Positions 37,701 to 49,700 of a stretch of DNA of 64,000 nt are shown piece by piece; positions within the stretch are counted from its first letter, which is position 1, and each line of letters opens with the position of its first letter. Location: positions 519,222 to 583,221 of the forward strand of contig JAQGDQ010000121.1 of NCBI GenBank assembly GCA_030141605.1, read 5' to 3'. A program made the position numbers and the translations under genes. Below the pieces are notes generated by a model. That model was not told the origin of the DNA and searched no databases. It saw only the letters and a list, made by a program, of their open reading frames with translations. This DNA comes from Tubiluchus corallicola (Eukaryota; Priapulida; Priapulimorpha; Priapulimorphida; Tubiluchidae).

Positions 37701-40700
37701 GTTCCGAAATTTCAACTTCATAGAGCACTTGCTGCTCATATTATTGCAGTTTAAACTTCGGCACACTTTTTCTGTGTCACCCTATATCATATAACTCCAT
37801 GACACACTATCACCTTGGTTAGAAGGTAAGGCATGACTGCAAGAATTGTGCAAGGTGCTAAAATGAGACATAGCAGTCAATGATTTTCGTGATTACCTTG
37901 ACCTTGACAGAAATAGATCTGCTTCAGTTATTTTCTATCTGATGAACTATAAAAATTATTGAAAAACTGCATGCTGAATACACTACAGAGCCAATTGTGA
38001 AAACAAGGCTATATAAGCATCATATTGTTTTAGAAGCACGTATTAGCAAAAAGAAACCACAAGAGTAGAGCCAGAATCAAGTAAACATTTGGATATTATT
38101 ATAATTAATTTGGTAATATATAATTTTGCTAAAATAAACCAATAATTTCTTTTGTTAAACCAAAATAATCTCATTTAATGTAATCTAATCAAATCTAACC
38201 TAATTTTAGAATAACTCAAGCCAGTACATGCAGTGTCTTACAGAGCATGTCTCAGTATAAACAGCGACATAAAAGAGGTTGCTACCAATTAATTAAAGTG
38301 TTGCTGATAAAAAACAAAAAAGCCCAAAAAACAGAGCTAGTCTAAATAAAATGACTGATAATTAGTGACCTAAAACCGCAGTAAATACATAACGTAGTTT
38401 GATCATCATTAAAGCAAGTAACAATTATGTCTCAAACATTTTATTGCACAATAAACTTGTAAACTCTTAATAATAATAAGTTAAATTTACTAAGTCTGTC
38501 ATCACTTGAGGCCTCTAAAAACCTTTAAAATGCGCTAAAAGTGCTAGCGCCCGGAACTAGGTCCACCTAGCTGACAGAATTGGTTGCTAACTTATTTGTA
38601 TACTACCCGTTACTAACACTACCACATATGTCATGAAACCCCACAACATGGGTGCATTTTTGCAAGACGTTCACTTCTACAGTAAGTTTCCACTTCAGGA
38701 AACCTTGACTTAAATTTATAATTAGTGCAAAAAAATCTAGTTTACACAGATATATACAGATACATAATATAACACAGATGGTGAAAAATTTTTGTACCTG
38801 TCCTCAATATCGGCTATTGCTCTTTGTAATTTGCTCTCATATTCATCATATAAAGCTTGGGTGACATTGACATGTCTGACACTACCATCCTTCCATTGTA
38901 CGTGTACAAAGTTTTCACAGTACTTAGCACTGACAACCTTAACACGACGTATCTGAAATATGCAAGCAATTTGCGATAATCTAGATATGGATCACAATGA
39001 AGGCATTAGTCAAAAATTTATTGACAAAATTTATTGGCATAACAAATAGCATTATGGGCTTGTGTTGACGCATAGTAAAATCGTGACTTACTCATGGCAA
39101 ATTTAAAAACTGTGATTTGGCAATAAAAAACATGAAACATATCTTACATACATTTGAATTGCTGTTTTCTAGCTGCTTTGTTTTAACTAAACCATCACAG
39201 TGCTTGAAGGCAACAGGACTAAGAGTATCGTACAGCATCAATTTCTGAGCATGCAGGCCATGCTTGTTCAGCCATGTCTTACTGTCTTCTAGCTCAGGTA
39301 GACTTGCAGGCTTTATTTCTGATTCATCCAACAGTGACTTGTTCAGCTGTAAATCCTTATCTGAGGCAGAGTGTTCTGACGGGTCGTTCATTATAAGATG
39401 ACTCTCTTGTGCCTGAAAAGTTACTGATGAATCTTGTAACTGCGATTCAGTTTGCTCCACTAGCTGAGACTGAACAATTTGTAGGCTGCAGTTGGGATCA
39501 TAGAAAGGTGTACCATTCCGTGCAATCGGTTGTGATTTGGTAAGTTGTGGGCTTTCAGCACTGGAAGATTTATGTTCATGAACATCCGCAATGACAACAG
39601 TTTCTACATTCTTCTTTTTCTTCTTCTCAGACTTTACTGCAGAAAAAACTACAAAGTTGAAAGCACAGCAGCGTGGAATCAACATTTTTTTATGTTAAGA
39701 TAACCATTTCCGCAATGAGCCCTTTTTAATAGGACAATTGCACACGAAAAGAAGTTTGATGAACTCCAGCTACCTAACCCCAAGTTCTGCAAAGTACTTA
39801 ATCTTAATTTAATGAGCATTTAATGTGCGTTAGTAACTCGATAGACGCATGCAATCAAGTAGCAAGTAATCATCTATGTGCAACAGCCTTAAACTAGTAG
39901 TAGTTCCTTTCAAAAATGATGGACAGAACTAAAACAAAAACGACAACACTCAATCCTTGTACTTTCAAGCAAGATATCAAGTTACAAAATCATAGTTAAA
40001 ACAACGTACACATTACTAAGTAGAAAATGGATAGCAAGATTCAAATGTCATTGAAATGAGTCGTAAAAACATTAAGAGAGGACATACTATATTAATACAA
40101 GAAAATTAAAAAAATTCTTGCCATTTTTATCATCATCATTTTTTTCTTCGTCATCAAAAAAGGAATGTGACACCACAGAACTTGTGTCGGAATTTTCCCT
40201 AAAGTTCAGACGACTGCCTCCCATTTCTAGACCCTGTTCTATACGATCCAACTCCAATAAGCTAAAGCGAGCTTCTTCCATCTCTTCATACATAGAAAGA
40301 ACGTCTTCTCGTAACCAACCAATGAGGGCTTTCTCACGATTAGCAGGTGCAGTGTTATTTGTCTGAGAGATGCTGTTAGATCGATCCAATAAATGCCGAT
40401 GGAGATCCTCATTCAAAGCAAATGAATGAAACCTGAAAATACATTCACTAAAGACAGACATTCTTTACTCTTCTGTCAATAAATCATAGTGCATCAAATC
40501 AGATTCATATGTACTCATTAAAGTATGATAAAAAATCACCAGTAAACTGAACAAAGATTTCTTTTCAAAACATTTCCAAAACACTGTCAGTACACCTAGA
40601 GCAGCAGTATGTGTCAACTAAGTAACAATTCATTCCCGGTTACGGTTTCCAGTTGCATGAGCAGGGTCATGCAAAAACCTGTCATTCTTAATGTGTATTT

Positions 40701-43700
40701 GTCTTTTCGACAAGCAAGTTTCATTGTATTCTAGCTCTCATTTCTACTATCGTATCTAAGTTCCTGGAGACAAAAAGGCATTATTATAATGAAGTAGAAA
40801 TTTTTCACTGTCCACAAGCCAGAATGCAGCAGTTAACCGGTAGGTTCTTACTCAAATTTAACAGTTGTAATGAGACCTGGACATGACCCATTGTCAAGGC
40901 TGTGACTCAATGATGAGCTACAGTACTGTCCAGAGTGAGAATCGATGCTGTTAACCTCTCCAATCAGTGACCTGTCTCAGCACCATTTCTAATTTCAATC
41001 ACCAAGAGGATGCCGAGACCACCGGCCTAGGCAGCACGAAGCACATTTAATAATTTAAATTGAAACCACAAAAGTATCACTCAGATTTTGGTTAACATGA
41101 CAACAAACAGCATGTGAGAATATTAAAAATCAATTACCTGCCACCTCCAAGCTTAGCAAGTTCCTTTAAAAAGTCAAGCGTTCCGGAATTGTAACAGTTG
41201 AAAGATACAACATTTACAGGAATAGCTGTTTTTGACACCTAAATGAAAATGTAAAAACAGTTATGTAAAAGACCTCGCTTCTGCTTAGAAGGTTATACAT
41301 GTCCTCTTTTCATTTACTTGTTACACAGTCAATTATTTTTAATAATTGTCCTCCCCGTATTGAAAGAAAATCACGGGTAGAAGAACGTTTGACTTTAGTC
41401 AACTTTTTATCCAAATACTTTGTATATAACTGTAAGACTACTGAACTCCCAAATTAAGCACATTTGAGCATTAAATCTGTGGTCATCTGACTGCTTAACA
41501 CTCATACTGACTGTTACTCAAAGTTTTTCTCGATCTGCACCTCGGTAACCATAAAACACCACTACAAATGATAAGTATGATAATAGTTTCTTTTCAGTTC
41601 TTGAATATAATTTGTTCAGTGCTGGTTTAGTGGTGGACTATAACAAGCAGTAACCTAGTGTAAACACTTTCGCAAGCTCACGTACTTGTTAAGACAAAAT
41701 GTCATAAATCAATCACAGCTACAGCATTCATCAAAGTACCAAAAATTTGTGTAAAGTCAGTTTCTGCAGTCACTAAAAGCTGCCTTTTTATTGATTGAAC
41801 AACAACAGACATCAAAAGTAGACCACACTAATGTTGCTTTAATGTCAGACAAATGCACTTCAGTGTAGCAAATGACAACAAAAACCACTTCCGAGTATTA
41901 AACTAACACAGAGCAGCCAACATGTTAACAGTAGGCAGCTAGGTAACGGCACCTAGGATACCCAATGCTAATTCGATTTGTTGCAGCTGTCCTAATGGCA
42001 ACAGTGGAGACATTTCTCTGTGTATAGTGTTACCTAGCAAAGTGACAACATTATATTGATCAACAGACTTGCAACAAAGGTCTATGTAAACTGACCCATT
42101 TAACATGCATTACCTTGGAAATACGTATTTATTCTGAAATATCAAAATTGTCTGTTACAAATAATTTGCCATTTACTACATTTTATGAAATCATTGCAAT
42201 TATTAAGCATAAAAACGCGTGTAAACCCATAACAAATTTCACTCTATATTCCTACTTTTCCAAACACTCGTTAAACATTGGCATTCTTGGTGGGCCTAAT
42301 GATTCGCTGTACCAAAATATGCTGCATATTAAAGCACATTGAGATCTCCAATGCAAACAGAATACCAAATAACTACAAGATTCTTCTAAAAATTGGCTTC
42401 AAAATTACGCTGACAAAATAGCAAACTTTTCATTGCATACTAATAATCTTTGTCAATTTTACAATTATACATTCCGTCAATGTGTGTTCTATCATGCCAC
42501 TCAAATGTAGTTACTTTTTGTTTCAATTTGCTGCAGTATTATTCTCCTACAACATACAAAATGAGTGAACCACTTAACCACTTACTGTCTTTACATATGA
42601 ATAAGCCACAGCTAATGTAATTGGAGGTACTTTTAACACAGTTACCTTTTCTTTTATTAACTCCCTACATCCATCTGCTGAACAACCTTCGGTAAACAAA
42701 TACACAGCTTCAACCTGAAAGGCAATTTAAACATACATCATCCATCATCAAATTCACTTTTGCAAAGAACTACCCTTCTTGGAATTAGCATCCAAAATTC
42801 TGCAATGTTGCGTAATATATAAACATGCCTATAATTCTGCAGTGACGCGCAAGAAATGATGGCTTACAGAGAGGGCTGACATCGAAAACACATTAACACC
42901 ATAAAAATTAAAGCTTACTTGGTAATCAAGTGATTAATGTGCACAGTCATGCTATTGTGCACATGTTATGGTAGATTGCACTCGAGAAAAAATCTCAGCT
43001 CACTGACCAACTTAACATATTGGCATAACAATAATAAAATCAATACCTTGCATAAGCTACGATCTCAAAGGCCACGGATTACCGTGGATTTTTATGTGAT
43101 AATTGACATACTTAGCAGCAAAAACTGAGAATGGCAAATGCATTATAAGTCAAACTTTTACTAAGCTACATTTAATTTTATTAAGTGGCACAGTTTACTG
43201 TTTTATAATGGAAAAAACATGTAAAATGCAGGCTTTCATATTTCACATAATCAAATGGTACCCGGGAAATGACTAATGATTAATGTAATGATTTTTCTTG
43301 TAACTTAATGTTTCTATTGCGAAATATTTCAGAACTTTTTTGTTTCATGAAACCCTACATATATTTTAACAAATTGAAACCTATTCAAAATTTATTACAG
43401 TTTGTAAATTTAAAACACACAAAATGGCTAAAAACTTACAAAACAAAAATGCATAAACAATCAGTTTTTTGCTTATTATAGATATATGAAATCACGTAAA
43501 CATGTTAAACATGCTATGCAAATCGATAAGAATTTTTATTGTTCATTTTGTTCATAACAATTTTCTACTAGGTAAAGTGGTACGTATGTTGCTTGCCCTT
43601 GGGCTAAAGGTTACCGCATGTATACTGCTCCATTGAGAATTCTTACAAAGCAAATGAAGAATAAATTACTTACACTGATTCGTGTATGCGCTGCAGCACA

Positions 43701-46700
43701 ATTTTTTTTATTTTTAGCATAAAGGCAAATCAATAGTGTGTGCATGTATTACAATAGATGGAGCTGCTGAGTAGGTCGTGTATACTCATTTCAGCAGTAA
43801 AAAGTGGATGAAATAAAGCCTGTTTTAGGAAAAAAACAAGATAAGGCTAATGATACCTTCATTACCAGAAAAATGAAAAACATTGTTACAATCATTATTT
43901 TAAGATCTAGAACTTAAAATGCTAGAATCTCAATGACAATTCTCTTTAACGGATAAACTTTTCTGTTCCCTTCAATAAAAAAATTAAGTTAGTCTGTACA
44001 AGTGTTATCATTCAAATAGCAGTTTCATTAGTAATGCTGCTTGAGGAGGCTTGTACAATCAAAAAACAGTATTGAAGAAATTCAGTGATTTATTTCAACG
44101 TGTGTAGGCGAATGCCAGAAGGCAACACTATTGTGCATTGACATAAGTTTGGTACTGATGGTGCATCGCATTTTCCAAGTCATCATGCAGAAATAGAAAT
44201 CAAAATGTCTAGTGTTATGTCATGTTCGCCGTTTACCCTCAGCTTTTTTCCGATAAATTAGTGTAAGTATTTAGGCATATATTTGGCTTGTTTAATATAA
44301 TTTTCATTAAATGTGACAACTATTAAAAAAAGTAACTTTGGTACACTGAAAGATCAACAAACCTTTCAGTGATTACAACTGAGGTTTACCAGACCAGATG
44401 TTTAATTGATATTCAGGGAAAAAAATTCAGTGACCTAAATATTCAGTGCATCTCTAGTGGTACCTCCGTCCATGCTTACTTCAAACACATATGCACAAAA
44501 AGATACAAATTGCATACCATACAAGAAACACAAATGTAAATAACAAATCAAGAATTGCATCCTGGGACTATATTTGTAATAACTTACAACTGGTAGTGCT
44601 ATGTTTTCAAATAAAATTTTCAATTTATTTAAAACTGATCATCAGCTTATGAAAATGTAAATTCAAGCTTGCCATTTTGTCTGACGTAGCCTCCACTATT
44701 GCCTCGCATACACTACAGCGGCCTACTACACTGTCTCTTCGTAATCCCCGTATCCATTCAACAGCTGATGATATGGTAGAAGTAGAAGTTGGCACTAGAG
44801 ATTTTTGAAACTTCTGCAGTTTTTCTGTGGCCCTACAACAGAGAAAGTAGTTGTTGAAATACAACACTCTATTGCAAAGCAGAATAATGAAAAAATAATA
44901 ATAATTTTTTCACAGCCTGATACTCTAGAAAAAACTTTGCTTGTTATGTTATTTCCATGCTACACAGTCAAGGCTAAACTGTCATATTTTTTTGTATAGA
45001 GAATTTAAAGAACTACAAAATGCGACTCGAATTATCAACAAAAAATTTACGTCCAAGTTGAAACAAGTTAGACCAAAAAAGGCACTTAATTAGCTAAGTT
45101 TGTCTGTGGTCATTTTTTAACTGACAAAAAAAATTTGCTGCGGTCATTCTAGTGATCAGCCCTAGCATGCTTTTTAGAAGCTCTGTTCAACATGTTAATT
45201 CAGTCTAGAGCCAGCAATGCTAACACAACATGATATAAACAATGACAACTTTTTTACAAATTTTTACAATGTGTCAAATTTGGATAGAAAAATTTCTTGT
45301 CACATTTCCTGTTGATGGAGATGGTTTGTTGATAAACCTGGAGACTAATTTCCCTTCAGAGTCATCTGCTAACAATTTTCATCTGTCTTTTGTTACATGG
45401 AGATAGTTTCTTATTGGTAGTTGGGAGTTTCCATATTGCATTAAACAAAAAACGCATTATGGTCTGGTTTAACAAATTAAGCCAAATTATGTACCTATAT
45501 AGTACCTGATAATGTTAAATTTGGCACACTGACATATCTGTTCTTGCACTACATGAGAGAGACAGTCTATGTAATACTGAAAGTTTTGAGCTGAGAGAAA
45601 GTTAAAATCCGACACGATGACAACGCAATGTTCACAGACCACTCCAAACACCCGCCTACTTCCTGAAACGTGAAATAACACAGTTCAAACTGAATGTTCT
45701 TACACATGAGCATACATGAGATATAATTTTTGCAGTAGCCTGATGTAAACCACTAATTCCAATAAATTTTGTGCATAATTCTAAAAATTATATGTATAGC
45801 GTTCCCACATATATTACATGCAGATAGGTTACATAAGAAATAACGAATTTTGAAAAATTAACTTGACGACACTTTCCTAGTAACCGCATGCTTAGGTGGT
45901 TTCTTTGACAACTATATAAACAGGCAAAGCTTACAAAGTTTACAAACAGCTAAAAACCAATAACCTTTGCTATAACTATAACTGCAAGTGCTTATAAAAT
46001 ATTATTAAATGCTAAAAAGTGGTTGTGCCTGCCATAATTCATTAGTAACAATTCCATATTAGTCTATACTGTATACGCATAAGACAGCTTCAAAAATTTA
46101 TATAATTTTGTAACAGTGGTAACATAAAACATACGTTCCAATTAAATATAAACACAAAAAACAAGTTTATACGCAGAAAAAAGTACCTGACGACAGCCAA
46201 CGAATTCTTTCTTTGTAGAGAGACAATGCTCTTTCCAGCTGTCCCTTCAACTGGCCCAGCTTTTGTTTTGAACAAGTTAACTGAAAACAGAATGAAAAAC
46301 TCAAAAACTCAGTTGAGAACCTTATACACCAAACTGATTTACTCCAAATTATCACGCATAAAAAATTAAAACTGAATTATAAATCATTAAAGAACACCAG
46401 CTGCAAGGTGATATTAAAACTGACAGTGCATACTAATCTGCTGGATAAAAAGCAAACTTGGTGAACAACCATGTAGTCGCTCGTTTAAGGACGCACCCAT
46501 CAATATACATGATCAACTAATGACAAATAAAATACTTAATTCCTTCATATGACGTACAAACTTCACTTTTCTGTCCAAGTGAATGTCCTTCAGTTAGTTT
46601 TAACTGGCAGGCCCATATTGTCAAACTTCTTATCCTGTGTACATTAGGTACATCAGCAGACGAATTAGACTTTGCAAGATATTTGCAGACAACCAGTTAT

Positions 46701-49700
46701 TAAAATGACGTAATTTAAAAGCACCCATGATATGCTGCTTTCAGGTCACAACATTTTCCTTACACGAGTGTGAGCCTTATTAATTTTTATTGCTATTTAA
46801 TGCAAGCGACCGATATCCAGTACAGTGACTTTTGGCTAAGTATAGTCAAAATCAAGTTTGAAAAGATGACATGTATTTGCAAGTCACTCATGATATGCTA
46901 AAATAAAAACATTATTTTCATTGTAAACTTCAATAATTTGCCTTACACACGCACGCGCAAACACACGTTTAATCTTGCTTTCAAAAAGCTATCAGCTATA
47001 GTGCTTCAGATCAGTAAAAAAAGATCATGAATTTGGTTTAGCTAGAAACTCCATGGTACATGCCTGAATGAATTGTGGGTCTAACGCAGTGGGATCATTA
47101 TTCATTGCAGCAGTGCAACCATAATAAAAATAATGATGTAATAAAATTTGAAACACAAAATGGTTGCAAAAAATTTATTTATATTTTTAAAAGAAAGCCA
47201 CAAAACATTTCGACACTTATCTGGTGTCATCTTCACTTGTAAGTGTTCAAATGTTTAGTTAGCAAAAACCTAAAAAGTAATAGCATGAATGAACTATCAC
47301 AACATTATGCAGCAGTAATTAGAGTTTACATGAATTCAGTGTGTATTGTATACAGTAAAATGCATGTGGACGAAGATAAATGGCGGACAATATGTGAATA
47401 GGAAATTTTCAGTGAAGAGCATTAAAGGGATAGAACTCAGCTGACTGTTTAAAGCATGTTCAAAAATGCACAAGCTTTCTTAAATGAACAGAAACTATTC
47501 AATGTTAACCCTACAAAAGACAACAAACTCATCCTTCATGGCAGGATGGTCATAACCAACAGTGTGGTCAAAACAGCTGACTTAATGTGTGCTTTTAATT
47601 TTTTGCCTGTTTTGACAGAAATGCTAAGGTGTCTAGATGATTTTCCAGTGTATGTAACATTGTAGCTATTGCATTTTTATATCTCACATTAGATTGCAAA
47701 AGTGTCAGCATTCTGAATTTAAAACTGAAAAGTGAACGAAAAGTAGGATCTGATTTAAGTACAACTCACAGCTCAATTTGTAAACTCCAATCCCTGTAAA
47801 CTATACTTACTTCTGCATAATGAATGTGACACTTCAAGCAGGTCATTATATTCTTATCTTCCTAACTACTCATTTGAACACTTACAAGTGAGAATAACAC
47901 CAGACAAGTGTTAAAACATTTTGGGGTTTTATTTTAATAATATAACTACATTTTATGAAATCATAGAACTGTGTTTGATTTTTTTTTATTACTGAGCTTT
48001 CGCAAAGATACATTCTCCCATATCTCTCTTGCTTGCCAATTTTCTACACAACTCTCAATCAGCTGTTTGTAGGCCCATAGGCACGGATATGTTCTAAACT
48101 TCTACTAAATGGTATGAGATATACTCACATTAAAAGCCTGCCCATCACCAACTAAATACCGGCTGAAAAGGCCATTGCTGTATTTTGACTTAACAGCTAC
48201 ATCTAATTTTCTGTCATAATCTGGAAGAGCAGAAATTTATAGTACACATTATATAAATGGTTAAACAAGTGCATGTTTACTACACCTACACAATCTCTCT
48301 CTATTTAAAACACTGGAATTTTGTGATAATTATGTGACTTAGCCATTAAAGCTTGGCAATGTTGTGTAATTCCCAAATTACTCAAGAAGTTGCTACTTTT
48401 GTTACTCTAAACTCCACATTTTACTCAGTTCAACTTTGCAGATGATTCAGACATCACCTGACAAAAACTTATTTATAATTAGGAAAAGAATCATTTAAGA
48501 AGTGTCTGACAGCTAACGAGGATCTGCATCCAGAAAAAGCATACAGGTGACACACCATTAGTATAATTACATGTCAACAATAATTTAAAAGAACTTTGGT
48601 AAGGAAAACTAATTTTTCGATCTGTCTTAATAAATCTGCATATGAGCTGTACTAAAAATTGCAAACTTAACCATATATATATATATGTATATATCTGTAT
48701 ATAAATATATCCAATGCAGTGTAGAGAATTAGAATTTAATTATTTTTCACCATTGATTCATAAAGTTCATACGAGAACATAAATGAAAATAAACAAAAGG
48801 TCTAATTATTAGCAATGTTATCTAATTATGAAATTACAATGCATAAGGGGGCGTCGAATAAATGTAAGTTGTCTGGTAAGCCACCCTAAAATTTACTAAA
48901 ATGATAAACATTGTATTACAGTGAAGATGAGGAAAATACTCAACACAATTACATTAGCTTTGTCAGAACAACAGTGACTGCTTAATTCCTTTAATAATTA
49001 TTCTGAAAAAGTGATGAAAAACTATGTGTGTGCTTGAGAAACATGAAAAAAGAAAACGGAAGAAAAGATGACAATTTAATTTTTTTAATAGTATATTAAC
49101 TACTACATTTTTAATGATAGAATGAGTTTCAACTGATTTGCAACGTATAGGTATTATATGCCAGTAATTATATATTACATATTTCAGCTTCTGTAGCTAG
49201 CACTATTGATTTAGCCAATAATTTTACAAGATCACACTGAGTTGTCAGATTTTTGTCAAGCAAACGTAGTTTGACCACAATTATTTTCATCCAAGCCACA
49301 AATTAATGAACATCTTCGTCTGATGCATACACACGATGGCGTTATAATTCTGTCCATAAACAGCTATAAAACTCTAAGTATTTGTATTTTAGAACTATGG
49401 GAAAAGCCAACAAGAATCAAGAATTGGCTATCTGGATTTATGCTGGTAGATACAGGACCCAGTCCAGATTCAGTAAAAAGAATCTAGTGAACCATTTTTA
49501 AGCAAATATCAAAAACCTACTTTTATTCACTTTTTTTGAAACAAGTCAGATTGAGAAATGATGATCATTGCACTTAGAACAAGTTACAAATCAACTAAAT
49601 AGGTTACATTTCATAGGCGAGGATGTGCAAAAACCAATCTAGATAAAATAATTAAGCAAAAAATAAAATAAAAACTTAACAAGACAAGACAAGTTGTAAA

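Noticed and set aside
39147-39152. GTAAGA at 39147 as the donor of VWA3B exon 9
   Set aside because: It is a better consensus than GTATGT four bases earlier, but it would shift the frame into exon 10, whose sequence is strongly conserved.
40850-41045. Less AT-rich segment with tRNA/SINE-like look on the minus strand
   Set aside because: I could not find paired A and B boxes or a second copy. It is simply intron 7 sequence.
47456-47665. 69-codon ORF inside the inverted-repeat element
   Set aside because: I could not match it to RT, GIY-YIG or transposase. The length is within chance for this composition.
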